Assembly (NCBI GenBank): GCA_016715465.1
Contig: JADKAA010000029.1
Span: 248,001 to 312,000, forward strand
Origin: Saprospiraceae bacterium
GTDB lineage: Bacteria; Bacteroidota; Bacteroidia; Chitinophagales; Saprospiraceae
Length of the DNA: 64,000 bases
Direction: 5' to 3'
Both the position numbers and the translations under genes were made by a program. Each line of letters begins with the position of its first letter. Positions within the stretch are counted from its first letter, which is position 1. This document shows, piece by piece, positions 7,396 through 16,477 of this stretch. Under the pieces are notes generated by a model. It saw only the letters and a program-made list of their open reading frames with translations, had not been told where the DNA came from and did no database searches.

Positions 7396-8688
7396 ATGAA
7401 AATTGATTGGAAAAAAGGTCCTGGTTACAAACAGATAACAAAACTGGAAATGCCCGAATTCGAGGTGGTCGCTTTGGACAATGGAATTAAAACCATTCTG
7501 GTCAATCAAGGCAGTCAGGATATATTCAGGGCGGATGTCGTGTACAAAGGGGCGCGACTGCTGGAACACAAAAAGATAGCCTCAAAGTTTACATCCAGCC
7601 TGATGCGAGAAGGCACTGAAAAGTACACTTCAGCAGTTTTGGCTGAAACAATAGATTTTTTTGGAGCCACATTGCGCACAGGATCTAATCTGGACTATAC
7701 TTATTTCACCTTATCTGGTATCACGCGCCACTTTCATAGCCTGCTGCCTTACCTCGCTGAAGTTATTTATCATCCAATTTTTCCCGAAACAGAGATTGAG
7801 AAATATAAAAAAACCAACATTCAGAAATTGTTGCTGGATATGTCCAAAAATGAATTACTCAATTACCGGATATTTACAGAAAACCTTTACGGCGTAGACC
7901 ATCCTTATGGCTATAATACGGATGCCCCGTTCATTCAGGACATCACGCGGGAAGACCTGGTGTATCATCACAAAACAGCTTATTGTACCAACAATTGTTT
8001 TATTATGCTGGGAGGAAAATTGTCCACCCCGTTTATTGATACCCTTAACCAGACATTGGGGCAATTGAGTTTTCCCGGGGCTATTCCGGAAATGCCCGCC
8101 ATTGAAATAAAAGACGGACACAGACGCATTATGGCTGGAAGCAAAAATGAACATCAGGCATCCATAAAAATTGGCAGAAGGTTGTTTAACCGGCACCATC
8201 CTGATTTTGCGGGCTTCTATGTACTCAACACCATTCTTGGAGGTTATTTTGGTTCCCGGTTAATGACATCCGTTCGGGAAGATTTAGGTCTTACCTACAA
8301 CATCTATTCTGTAATGGATCAATTGATTTTCGATGGGTATTTTTATATCGAAACTGAAGTTGCCCTGGACAAAGTCGAAGAAACAATTGCTGAAATATAC
8401 AATCAAATGCAACTTTTATGTGTAGAAAAGGTAAGTCCGGACGAACTGCAAATGGTCAAGAATTATCTGATGGGCAACTTTCTAAATCTCATTGATGGGC
8501 CGCTAAGTACCCTTTCATTTCTACGATCGCTTGAAATGGACAACGCTACAATCCGGGACTTCGGAGAGTTTATTCAACAAATTCTGGAACTTACGCCAGA
8601 AATCCTTTTGGCCCTTGCCCAACAATATTTCAACAAAAAAGATATGCTGGAAGTGATCGTTGGCGGGGGATTTGAGAACAATAAGTGA
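7396..8688 (+). CDS. Non-catalytic M16 (insulinase-family) peptidase-like protein
   Basis: This 430-residue protein has the two-domain M16 layout. At the position of the zinc motif HxxEH it has K64-F-T-S67-S68 (KFTSSLMREGT), so zinc ligands and catalytic Glu are missing. The C-terminal domain keeps RE-DLGLTYNIYS, the Arg/Tyr substrate-contact pair. It therefore resembles the inactive partner of a heterodimeric M16 protease. In Bacteroidota such a gene usually sits directly next to a catalytic partner. None is here: upstream is a divergent radical SAM gene, downstream a UbiD gene. No signal peptide is visible. Confidence 0.75.
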   Translation: MKIDWKKGPGYKQITKLEMPEFEVVALDNGIKTILVNQGSQDIFRADVVYKGARLLEHKKIASKFTSSLMREGTEKYTSAVLAETIDFFGATLRTGSNLDYTYFTLSGITRHFHSLLPYLAEVIYHPIFPETEIEKYKKTNIQKLLLDMSKNELLNYRIFTENLYGVDHPYGYNTDAPFIQDITREDLVYHHKTAYCTNNCFIMLGGKLSTPFIDTLNQTLGQLSFPGAIPEMPAIEIKDGHRRIMAGSKNEHQASIKIGRRLFNRHHPDFAGFYVLNTILGGYFGSRLMTSVREDLGLTYNIYSVMDQLIFDGYFYIETEVALDKVEETIAEIYNQMQLLCVEKVSPDELQMVKNYLMGNFLNLIDGPLSTLSFLRSLEMDNATIRDFGEFIQQILELTPEILLALAQQYFNKKDMLEVIVGGGFENNK

Positions 8689-8722
8689 ACCCTGCTGTTT
8701 TAACTAAAACAATCCAAACTTT

Positions 8723-10552
8723 ATGTACCATTCTTTAAGGGATGCGGTAAATGACCTTGACCGGACAGGCCAACTTCTTAGAATAAAGGTAGAAATCGAT
8801 GGCGATCTGGAAGCTGCGGAAATTCATCGAAGGGTCTTTGACGCGAAAGGTCCCGCGCTGCTTTTTGAGCGCATAAAGTCTAGTCCGTTCCAGGCTGTGT
8901 CCAATATTTATGGTACTTTCGAACGCACTCATTTTCTTTTTAGAAAGACGCTTCCATTGGTGCAAAAATTAATGGAACTGAAAGGCGACCCGACCAGGGC
9001 TATAAAACTTCCATTCAGATATGCGACGTCTCTTCCACATGCATGGAAAGCATTACCCCGTAAATCATTTTTCAGACCTCCGGTTACCTATGGACAGACC
9101 TCAATATCAAAATTGCCATTGATTAAATCATGGCCAATGGATGGTGGTGCATTTGTCACAGCTCCTCAGGTGTTTACACTGCCTCCGGGTACTAGTAGCG
9201 TCATGAAGAGCAATATTGGCATGTATCGTATTCAATTAAATGGGAATGAATACCTTAAGGACGAGGAGGTAGGATTACACTACCAACTGCACAGGGGTAT
9301 TGGCATACACCATCGCCAATTCAATGAAAGCGATGAGCCTTTCCGATGCAGTATATTTGTGGGTGGTCCTCCGGCGCACGCCTTTGCTGCCATTATGCCC
9401 ATGCCTGAAACCATTACAGAAATGACCATGGCGGGCCTGCTTGCCGGCAGGCGGTTTCGGTATTTTAAGGATGAAAACGGCCATATACTTTCTTCAGATG
9501 CGGATTTTGTAATTACAGGTGTAATTGATAAAAAACATAAAAAACCGGAAGGTCCATTTGGGGATCATCTTGGCTATTATAGCCTCATTCATGATTTTCC
9601 GGTTATGAAAATTGACAGGGTATATCACCGGCAGGATGCCCTCTGGCATTTTACTGTAGTGGGCAGGCCACCGCAGGAAGACAGCAGTTTTGGTTATTTG
9701 ATTCACGAATTGGTAAAAGACCTCACCCAACAGGAGTTTCCTGGTGTTTTGTCTATCAACGCTGTGGATGCAGCTGGCGTACACCCCTTGCTTCTGGCAA
9801 CCGCCCAGGACCGCTATATGCCATTTAGGGAAAAGGTGCCGGAAGAAATTCTTACCATCGCCAACAGAATTCTCGGAAGCGGTCAGACCTCGCTGGCTAA
9901 ATACCTCATCATTGCCGCCGACGATGAACATACCGGTGTTCATGCCGGAGATATTGAGCCATTTTTTCATTTCGTGCTGTCACGCATTGACTGGAGAAGG
10001 GATCTGCATTTTCAAACGAAAACCACCATTGACACCTTAGACTATTCCGGCACAGGATGGAATTCGGGCTCCAAAGTCATTATGGCCTGCCGGGGTCCCG
10101 TATTGCGCACATTGGGCACGAACTTACCAGCCGAAATTGATCAAATAAAAGCCACTGCTGTGAAAGTCTTAACGCCTGGCATTTTGGCAATTCAAATCAG
10201 GCCATGGACAACTTATGAAAATGCAAGACAAGAAATAACAGACCTTACCCAAAGTTTAACTGGCGTTTCACTGGAGCAATTTCCTTTAATCGTGCTGTGC
10301 GACGATGCTGCATTTTTAGCTCAATCGTTCCACAATTTCCTTTGGGTAACCTTTACAAGATCCAATCCGGCCACCGATATTTATGGAGTAGGAGAATTCA
10401 CCATGGACAAACACTGGGGATGTAAAGGTCCATTATTGATTGACGCCCGCATCAAACAACACCATGCCCCGGACTTGCTGCCAGATGCAAAAACCGTCGC
10501 CAGGGTTGATGCACTTTGTGCCAAAGGCGGCCCTCTTTATGGCCATGTGTAG
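8723..10552 (+). CDS. UbiD-family prenylated-FMN decarboxylase
   Basis: The 609-residue protein matches the UbiD family across its length: GGAFVTAPQVFTLPP, RGIGIHHR, the PEGPFGDHLGYY segment containing the conserved Glu, and DEHTGVHAGD further on. UbiD enzymes decarboxylate aromatic or unsaturated acids with prenylated FMN supplied by UbiX. Bacteria using the futalosine route for menaquinone have a UbiD-type decarboxylase for the late step; mqnE at 40.2 kb makes that a reasonable role, not a proven one. It lies 34 bases after the M16-like gene on the same strand and may share its transcript. It is longer than the classical UbiD of about 490 residues. Confidence 0.8.
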   Translation: MYHSLRDAVNDLDRTGQLLRIKVEIDGDLEAAEIHRRVFDAKGPALLFERIKSSPFQAVSNIYGTFERTHFLFRKTLPLVQKLMELKGDPTRAIKLPFRYATSLPHAWKALPRKSFFRPPVTYGQTSISKLPLIKSWPMDGGAFVTAPQVFTLPPGTSSVMKSNIGMYRIQLNGNEYLKDEEVGLHYQLHRGIGIHHRQFNESDEPFRCSIFVGGPPAHAFAAIMPMPETITEMTMAGLLAGRRFRYFKDENGHILSSDADFVITGVIDKKHKKPEGPFGDHLGYYSLIHDFPVMKIDRVYHRQDALWHFTVVGRPPQEDSSFGYLIHELVKDLTQQEFPGVLSINAVDAAGVHPLLLATAQDRYMPFREKVPEEILTIANRILGSGQTSLAKYLIIAADDEHTGVHAGDIEPFFHFVLSRIDWRRDLHFQTKTTIDTLDYSGTGWNSGSKVIMACRGPVLRTLGTNLPAEIDQIKATAVKVLTPGILAIQIRPWTTYENARQEITDLTQSLTGVSLEQFPLIVLCDDAAFLAQSFHNFLWVTFTRSNPATDIYGVGEFTMDKHWGCKGPLLIDARIKQHHAPDLLPDAKTVARVDALCAKGGPLYGHV

Positions 10553-10560
10553 TTTTTAAT

Positions 10561-10920
10561 CTAATTTGATGGAGATTCTTCATCCAACCTGTTCCGGATG
10601 GCCAACAGCCTTTCTTTGATGTCAAGCAGTTTTTCTTTGATCTCTTTTTGCTGATCCTTTGCTTCATCGGCAAACAAAGTACCTTTGGAAGCCAGCTCTT
10701 TTCTTGCACCATCGATGGTAAATCCCCTTTCTTTGAGCAGGTGATGAATTTGTCTGACCATATCGATATCAGAGGCCGTATATCTTCTTTCTCCGCCACT
10801 CAGTTTGGATGGGCTAAGCTGCTTGAATTCCTTTTCCCAATGTCTTAATACACTGGTGTTCAAGCCAAACATATCGCATACTTCTCTGATGGAATAATAT
10901 CTCCTGATGATCTGATCCAT
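10561..10920 (-). CDS. MerR-family transcriptional regulator
   Basis: This 119-residue protein has an N-terminal winged helix typical of MerR (YYSIREVCDMFGLNTSVLRHWEKEF, then GGERRYTASDIDMV) and a C-terminal coiled coil for dimerisation. No effector domain or metal-binding cysteines follow, so it is the short type common in Bacteroidota, with unknown target. It converges on the UbiD gene with only eight bases between stops, and has its own promoter box upstream. Confidence 0.85.
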   Translation of the reverse strand: MDQIIRRYYSIREVCDMFGLNTSVLRHWEKEFKQLSPSKLSGGERRYTASDIDMVRQIHHLLKERGFTIDGARKELASKGTLFADEAKDQQKEIKEKLLDIKERLLAIRNRLDEESPSN

Positions 10921-10944
10921 GAACGGAATGATTTAATTCCAATT

Positions 10945-10975
10945 CAAAAGTAAAAATTTATGGCCAACATTTCAA
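10945..10975 (-). promoter_or_regulatory. Bacteroidota-type promoter of the MerR gene
   Basis: On the minus strand a TACTTTTG box (10945-10952) matches the TAnnTTTG -7 consensus, with TTTG (its TTG at 10973-10975) 20 bases further upstream as the -33 element. It lies 25 bases before the start codon at 10920. Confidence 0.55.
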
Positions 10976-11022
10976 ATGTGATTGAAAAGCATTTATCAGA
11001 TAGGAAAACCCGGAAATTGTAG

Positions 11023-11670
11023 CTACCCGAATATCTGTCTGGCTGTACGAAAGGTATTGGCGTGCGCATTGATGATGTCACTAAGTCGGTGTGAATATCC
11101 TCCGCCCATCGTTACTGCAATCGGGATCTCATATTTTTGGGCCGTCATAAAAACAAGCTCATCCCGTACTTTACATCCTTCCATTGACAGGTTTATCCTT
11201 CCCAGTTTGTCTGTCTTTAACACATCAACCCCACTTTGATAAAAAATGAGATCCGGATCTGTCTTTTCGACCAGTTGATTTAATGCGCCTTTTAGGATGT
11301 TTAAATACAACTTATCCTCTGTATGATCAGGCAAGCCAATATCCAAATCTGATTTTTCTTTTCGCAATGGGTAACTTTTGTCACCGTGCATACTAAAAGT
11401 AAAAACAGCATCATATCCTGAAAATATTGCTGCTGTGCCATTACCCTGGTGGACATCAAGGTCAATTACCAACACTTTCTTTACCAGATTTTCTATAAGA
11501 AGGGCATTTGCTGCCAATGCGATATCATTGAAGATGCAAAATCCCTCACCATGATCTTCGAAAGCATGGTGGGTACCCCCTGCAATATTAAGTGCTATCC
11601 CATATTGAAGTGCGTATTTAGCGCAATCATAGGTGCCTTTGGCTATGTGTCTGCCCCTCTCGACCAACAA
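11023..11670 (-). CDS. Histone-deacetylase-family protein, C-terminal part
   Basis: This holds most of an HDAC/AcuC-type amidohydrolase. It has GGTHHAFEDHGEGFC with the active-site His pair, DLDVHQGNG with zinc ligands, and VTMGGGYS carrying the family's GGGY. DVHQGNG resembles class IV (HDAC11-like) enzymes rather than DVHHGNG of classes I/II. The proper N-terminus is in the neighbouring frame starting at 11930; the junction is at the G3 run 11672-11674, where one missing base would restore PMTPLLVERGRH. Together they give about 302 residues, the normal size. Substrates of bacterial members are acetylated proteins or small acyl-amines. Confidence 0.8.
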   Translation of the reverse strand: MLVERGRHIAKGTYDCAKYALQYGIALNIAGGTHHAFEDHGEGFCIFNDIALAANALLIENLVKKVLVIDLDVHQGNGTAAIFSGYDAVFTFSMHGDKSYPLRKEKSDLDIGLPDHTEDKLYLNILKGALNQLVEKTDPDLIFYQSGVDVLKTDKLGRINLSMEGCKVRDELVFMTAQKYEIPIAVTMGGGYSHRLSDIINAHANTFRTARQIFG

Positions 11671-11930
11671 AGGGTCATTGGAAATCCAATTTTTCTGATT
11701 TCCTTAGGTGATAAAATCTGGTGGTTCAACTTATCCAGATATAAGGCTGAATGCGTAAGTCCTATAGATTCAAATGACATGGCTTCGGGTGTGAAAAAAT
11801 CAGCTTCATGATAGCTGCCTTCATAGAGCAACTGAGATTTAAGCAGGCCGTATTTCTCCATCGGAAACCGGTGTCCCTCCGGTAAGGGATATTCGTAGAT
11901 GGGATGATAAGCAACCCTGATCATGACCAT
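11643..11930 (-). CDS. Histone-deacetylase-family protein, N-terminal part (frameshifted)
   Basis: The frame begins with IRVAYHPIYEYPLPEGHRFPMEKY, the usual start of this HDAC subfamily, and runs in frame to GFPMT before losing similarity at the C/G run (+ strand 11672-11674). An in-frame second ATG at 11924 (MIRVAYH) could be the true start. The start overlaps the end of the upstream helicase gene (11921), so the two are probably co-translated. The break is most simply a one-base deletion. Confidence 0.75.
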   Translation of the reverse strand: MVMIRVAYHPIYEYPLPEGHRFPMEKYGLLKSQLLYEGSYHEADFFTPEAMSFESIGLTHSALYLDKLNHQILSPKEIRKIGFPMTLCWSRGADT

Positions 11931-13231
11931 CTTTTCATAAAATCATAGTACGCCACGATTCGGGGATCTACCATGATGTCTCTGGGTCTGATGGCTTGCG
12001 TTAGATAAATGCCGGCCAATTTTCGGCACCTGGACAATGCGACATAAGTCTGCCCGGATTCAAAGGCACCTTGTCCCATATCAATAATCACTTTATTAAA
12101 AGTTTTACCCTGGCTTTTATGAATCGTTATGGCCCAGGCAAGTCTGATCGGAAACTGGGTGAAAGTACCAATTACATCTGACACAATTTTACCCACTTGT
12201 TGCTGGTCGGATCGGTACCTTATGTTTTCCCACGACTGCCTGCCCACTGTAATCGTTTTTTCTTGTCCTCCATCGCCCTCGATGTCAACCATAAGTTCAT
12301 CATGATCGATATGCCTTATCTTTCCAATGGTGCCATTTACAAATTGTTTTTGCAGGTCATTTTTGACGAACATTACCTGGGCACCAGTTTTTAGACTAAG
12401 GTTAAATTCAGTGGGATAGAGCTGAGGATTAAATTCGCCTTCTGTCCTGGCGGAAAACGATACAGACGGCTTATCTATTTTTTCAAGTTCAGCTTTGTTT
12501 ATGCCGTCTGCCGTAGCATTTCTCGCGCATAAATGAATAAGAAAAGTGTTATCCTCACCGGGGGAAGTACACCTCATGTTGAGTTCTTCGAGATCATCCT
12601 CATCAAAACTACTTTGCCTGATGTTGTCCAATAGCCTTATGAAATGTCGTTCATCCTGCCTGAAAACCTGGTGTAACTCAATCATCTTTAACGAAGCCTT
12701 GCCGATAATCGCCTGGGCAGAAAAAAAATACTGGCTCTCATAGTGTTCACGAAAATACTGTTTTTCAAAATCACTTGAAATTACAGGAGGCAATTGAAAC
12801 AAATCACCAAAAAAAATCATCTGTACCCCTCCAAAGGGTTCATCTATGCTTCTGTTGAACCGAAGGAAATAATCAATATTGTCCAGCATATCAGCTCTGA
12901 CCATGGACACTTCATCAATGATGATACAGTCTATGTTGCAGAATAATTTCCAGTCTTTTCTACGGTTAATTTCTGACCTGTCAAGCATGCGGGGAGGGAA
13001 GCCAAAAAAGGAATGGATGGTTTGTCCCCTCACATTCAGGGCTGCAATACCGGTAGGAGCAAGAACCGCTATTCTTTTTTTGGAAGTATTGCGGAATAAT
13101 TGGAGCAGGGTAGATTTGCCTGTACCCGCACGTCCGGTTATGAAATAATGATCCCCGGTGTACTCAAGCAAATTAAGTACCTCTATGTACTCGTGATTTA
13201 AAGTCAGGGGATTATTTCCAATGAGATTCAT
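11921..13231 (-). CDS. Pif1/RecD-like superfamily 1B DNA helicase
   Basis: The 436-residue helicase carries Walker A GRAGTGKST (residues about 33-41), Walker B IIIDEVSM, motif III FGDLFQLPPV and, near the C-terminus, ITIHKSQGKTF and TYVALSRCR. This motif set marks SF1B helicases of the Pif1/RecD2 group, which move 5' to 3' on DNA. It lacks the long C-terminal extensions of some Bacteroidota homologues. It overlaps the deacetylase start by ten bases, which suggests co-expression; no functional link between the two is known to me. Confidence 0.85.
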   Translation of the reverse strand: MNLIGNNPLTLNHEYIEVLNLLEYTGDHYFITGRAGTGKSTLLQLFRNTSKKRIAVLAPTGIAALNVRGQTIHSFFGFPPRMLDRSEINRRKDWKLFCNIDCIIIDEVSMVRADMLDNIDYFLRFNRSIDEPFGGVQMIFFGDLFQLPPVISSDFEKQYFREHYESQYFFSAQAIIGKASLKMIELHQVFRQDERHFIRLLDNIRQSSFDEDDLEELNMRCTSPGEDNTFLIHLCARNATADGINKAELEKIDKPSVSFSARTEGEFNPQLYPTEFNLSLKTGAQVMFVKNDLQKQFVNGTIGKIRHIDHDELMVDIEGDGGQEKTITVGRQSWENIRYRSDQQQVGKIVSDVIGTFTQFPIRLAWAITIHKSQGKTFNKVIIDMGQGAFESGQTYVALSRCRKLAGIYLTQAIRPRDIMVDPRIVAYYDFMKRWS

Positions 13232-13391
13232 GGGGCAGGTAAATTAGCATTCATTTCTCGTGGAAATAAAAATAATAGTCATTGATATCGTTGCTGCAAT
13301 TCTAAATAATGTAATTAAAAAAAGCATCCCAAAGATCCCTGTTCGATTCAGCAGCTGCCAATGCCTCTTATATTAAACTTTTCAATTCTGG

Positions 13392-13886
13392 TCAATCAAG
13401 ATGAACTTCCATTTCTTCTACACCCAGGATTTTTACGGTAATATTTTCCTTGAGTGTTGTTGCGAGGGATAAACCCACGTAGTCCACCTGAATTGGAAAG
13501 TGTTTATGTTTACGGTCCACCAGCACAGCTACTTCAATTTTATGAGGCAAGGTTTCCATCAGGGGGCGGAATGCATAAAATATGGTCCTTCCGGTATTGG
13601 CTACATCATCTACTATGATGACTACCTTGGAACGAACATCTTCAAGCGTAGGTATGAATTCAATGGGAAAGTCAAGTGGATTGGCAGGATTAAGCTTTAT
13701 CCTTCGGGTTGTAATGCTCGTCTGAATTACTTTTTTAAGACTTCTTTCCAGCAACTTGGCAAAGCCATAACCGTTATTATTGATACCGGCCAGGATAATC
13801 TCATCGTATTGAAAATTGTTCTCCGCAATCTGAAATGCCAGACGCTGAATTTTTTGTTTAACTGCCTTATCGTCTAAGATTCTCAT
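13392..13886 (-). CDS. pyrR: PyrR-like phosphoribosyltransferase
   Basis: The 164-residue type I phosphoribosyltransferase has the PRPP loop VVIIVDDVANTGRT near residues 87-100 and a VDRKHKHFP segment typical of PyrR/uracil phosphoribosyltransferase relatives. PyrR in other bacteria is a pyrimidine attenuator and weak uracil phosphoribosyltransferase; no pyrimidine genes lie nearby, so only the transferase fold is certain. A TAAATTTG box on the minus strand (13896-13903) just upstream, inside the end of the next gene, could serve as promoter. Confidence 0.75.
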   Translation of the reverse strand: MRILDDKAVKQKIQRLAFQIAENNFQYDEIILAGINNNGYGFAKLLERSLKKVIQTSITTRRIKLNPANPLDFPIEFIPTLEDVRSKVVIIVDDVANTGRTIFYAFRPLMETLPHKIEVAVLVDRKHKHFPIQVDYVGLSLATTLKENITVKILGVEEMEVHLD

Positions 13887-13900
13887 GGACTTTCACAAAT

Positions 13901-15259
13901 TTATAAAGCCTGAATAATATCATATTGTGTTACAATATGCATTGACCCCATATTGTCTTGCACCAGTACAGCAGGATTGTTCTTCGAGATATATTTATTG
14001 AGTTCCTTTACCGGCATATCCAGAGATACCAATGGGAACGGGGCATCGGTAATCTCAGATGCTTGGGTATCAATGTTTTTTAAAGGGTTATTTAAAATAT
14101 GCTCAAGAATTTTAGACTCCGTTATCGAACCCACCATTTCATTTCCGCGGCTCACAGGAAGTTGTGATATGTCATTTGCCTTCATCAGCTTGAGAATGTC
14201 TTTGAGTTTATCATCACTATCCACCGTAATGAAATCTTTCGAAATCTTTTTGCTTAACACATCCCGGACTTTGAGTTCAACGTCAAGAAAGCCACGTTCC
14301 CTCATCCAGTCGTCATTAAATATTTTTCCAATGTACCTGCTGCCATGATCATGAAATATGATCACTACCACATCATCTTTGGTAAAGTGGTTTGACAGTT
14401 GATGAAATCCTGCCATGGCACTGCCGGCACTGTAACCCAGAAGAATACCTTCTTCCCGTGCCAGCCTCCGTGCGGCAAGAGCCGCATCTTTATCGCTTAC
14501 TTTTTCGAAATAATCAATTAGACTGAAATCTACATTCTTTGGCAAAATATCTTCACCTATGCCTTCTGTGATATATGGATAAATTTCCTTTTCATCAAAG
14601 ATCCCGGTTTCCTTATATTTTTTGAAAACACTGCCATAGGTATCAATGCCCCATATCTTGATGGCCGGATTTTGCTCTTTCAGATATTTGGCTGTCCCGG
14701 AGACGGTTCCTCCTGTGCCGACACCTACAATGAGGTGGGTAATTTTTCCATCCGTTTGTTTCCATATTTCAGGACCCGTAGATTCATAATGTGCCTGAGT
14801 GTTTGAGGGATTGTCATATTGATTACACCAAAAACTGTTTGGGATTTCTTTACTTAGTTTTTCTGCTACCGAGTAATATGACCTTGGATCCGTGGGTTCC
14901 ACATTGGTTGGACAGACGATGACATCAGCTCCTAATGCCTTGAGCAGGTCAATTTTTTCCTTACTTTGTTTGTCACTGGTAGTAAAAATACACTTATAGC
15001 CTTTGACGCAGGAAGCAATAGCCAAACCCATACCTGTATTGCCTGAAGTACATTCAATGATTGTACCGCCGGGTTTGATTTTACCAGCCTTTTCGGCATC
15101 TTCAATCATCTTTACCGCCATTCTGTCCTTAATTGAATTACCGGGATTGAAAGTTTCAATCTTACCCAATACAAGGGCGGGGTGATTGTCAATTACCTTA
15201 TTCAATTTCACCATCGGGGTATTGCCAATGGTTTCCAATATATTATTTCTAAAATCCAT
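13901..15259 (-). CDS. Cystathionine beta-synthase-like PLP enzyme with C-terminal CBS pair
   Basis: This 452-residue protein has an N-terminal cysteine-synthase fold with the PLP lysine in NPGNSIKDRM (Lys44), substrate loop TSGNTGMGLA and phosphate-binding GVGTGGTVSG, then two CBS domains from about residue 335 to the end. That architecture is cystathionine beta-synthase: homocysteine plus serine to cystathionine. O-acetylserine-using cysteine synthases usually lack the CBS pair. It lies in series with the PyrR-like gene, 14 bases apart. It has its own two-part promoter upstream. Confidence 0.85.
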   Translation of the reverse strand: MDFRNNILETIGNTPMVKLNKVIDNHPALVLGKIETFNPGNSIKDRMAVKMIEDAEKAGKIKPGGTIIECTSGNTGMGLAIASCVKGYKCIFTTSDKQSKEKIDLLKALGADVIVCPTNVEPTDPRSYYSVAEKLSKEIPNSFWCNQYDNPSNTQAHYESTGPEIWKQTDGKITHLIVGVGTGGTVSGTAKYLKEQNPAIKIWGIDTYGSVFKKYKETGIFDEKEIYPYITEGIGEDILPKNVDFSLIDYFEKVSDKDAALAARRLAREEGILLGYSAGSAMAGFHQLSNHFTKDDVVVIIFHDHGSRYIGKIFNDDWMRERGFLDVELKVRDVLSKKISKDFITVDSDDKLKDILKLMKANDISQLPVSRGNEMVGSITESKILEHILNNPLKNIDTQASEITDAPFPLVSLDMPVKELNKYISKNNPAVLVQDNMGSMHIVTQYDIIQAL

Positions 15260-15275
15260 GTTAATAATTATGATA

Positions 15276-15306
15276 CAAAGATAGAATAATGAAAACTCCT
15301 CTGCAA
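15276..15306 (-). promoter_or_regulatory. Bacteroidota-type promoter of the cystathionine beta-synthase-like gene
   Basis: A minus-strand TATCTTTG (15276-15283) matches TAnnTTTG, and TTG (15304-15306) lies 20 bases further upstream, within the 17-23 spacing of this phylum. It is 17 bases before the start codon. Confidence 0.55.
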
Positions 15307-15365
15307 GAAAAACAAAATTTGGAGCGCATGGTTTATAAGTGAAGGTGTCACCACCCTCTTTTCAA

Positions 15366-15834
15366 TTATTTGGCTTCGGCATGGATCTTCCTTTTGAAAA
15401 ATTGTCCCATTACCTTATTCAGGTGAACAGATACTCCGAAATACAGGGCTCCATTTTCTAAATATTTTTTTCGTTTTTCCAAAGTCAATAATAGATTGGT
15501 GTAAAATATTACGCCTTTAGTGCCAAAAAAAAACCTTCCTCCTCCCTGGGGAATGATAATAGGGGCCTGATGAATGAAGGAAACAATACCTGTATCCGTA
15601 AGAGCGGACTTAATGTGAAAAGACCGATAATCTATTGATATGCCTTTAACATATACTTCATAACCAAAACTTGAGGTCTTCCTGTACCAGCCTCCCTGTA
15701 AAAAACCATGATGGTACTTGGTTAAAAATACAAAGTCCTTTGTAGCTGCGAAATGATCTATTTGTCCTGCCTGTCCAAGTCCAAAACCGGTAGAAATGTA
15801 GATCAGCGACCTGGAATTTTCAGTCTCTTTATCT
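15366..15834 (-). CDS. Uncharacterised secreted protein, C-terminal part (frameshifted)
   Basis: Without an ATG, this frame reads ENSRSLIYISTGFGLGQ and continues for about 155 residues to FFKRKIHAEAK and a TAA at 15366. Alternating aromatic/hydrophobic residues suggest beta strands. It joins the N-terminal part if one base is added in the T4 run 15834-15837 (+ strand), giving FEKDKETENSRS. I do not recognise the family; the whole would be a secreted or outer-membrane beta-rich protein of about 250 residues. Confidence 0.55.
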
Positions 15835-16117
15835 TTTCAAATGGGTAGCCGTAAGCTGCAGCAAGCAGTAGTTGTTGATTAACGGGATTAGACAGGACAT
15901 AAGATGCCGAGAAGACACCATTTTTTATGGCTTCGTAACTGACTGAAAATTGTCCATTGTCTTCTTTGGGTAGAAATTTGAAAGAGGGGGAAATGACCCA
16001 ACTTCCGGGTTCACCCGTAAAATCTATTTTATAGTCAGCCAACCGGTACAAAAAGGGTTGAGTAAATCCGCTTTGGACAAGTACCAGGAGGAAATATATC
16101 ACCATGTGTCTTTTCAC
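15803..16117 (-). CDS. Uncharacterised secreted protein, N-terminal part (frameshifted)
   Basis: A GTG at 16117 gives a signal peptide (KRHMVIYFLLVLVQSGFTQ); an upstream TTG at 16156 would make it too long and an ATG at 16105 would remove the positive charges. The mature part (SWVISPSFKFLPKEDNGQFSV and SASYVLSNPVNQQLLLAAAYG) looks like antiparallel strands of a small barrel. Similarity of style continues in the other frame from about 15834. No family recognised. Confidence 0.5.
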   Translation of the reverse strand: MKRHMVIYFLLVLVQSGFTQPFLYRLADYKIDFTGEPGSWVISPSFKFLPKEDNGQFSVSYEAIKNGVFSASYVLSNPVNQQLLLAAAYGYPFEKIKRLKIPGR

Positions 16118-16156
16118 CTGCTTTCTAAATTCTGTAATTCCAGACTGAGATTTCAA

Positions 16157-16477
16157 CTGCGCTTCAACAAAAGTCCGATAAAATCTTTAAAAAGCGTCAA
16201 CATAATAATTATAAAATCAAATTAGATCTTTTACACGCAGGGCATAAATAGACTTGGCACCTAAATAATTGATATTATGTCTGTTAGCACAATAAAATAC
16301 ATAACAGTATTTGGGATTTTGACCAGCCAGACTTAATTAATTCACTATGCCTGTAATCTTAAGTAGAAGGAATAATTAGATGTTTAATAAATATATAATT
16401 TTTATTTATTAAATTTGAAACAAATTATAAGCCGTTAACGTTAAATAATATATACCTAAACAAAATTATATTCTGTA
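16157..16477. other. A+T-rich intergenic region, no gene seen
   Basis: About 320 bases between two divergently oriented genes contain stop-dense, A+T-rich sequence with a short GTTAACGTTAA palindrome near 16434-16444. I find no ORF, tRNA or convincing TAnnTTTG box for marC. It should hold the marC promoter. Confidence 0.4.

Noticed and set aside
9494..9970. 158-codon minus-strand open frame inside ubiD
   Set aside because: Antisense of conserved UbiD sequence; Cys/His pattern is incidental.
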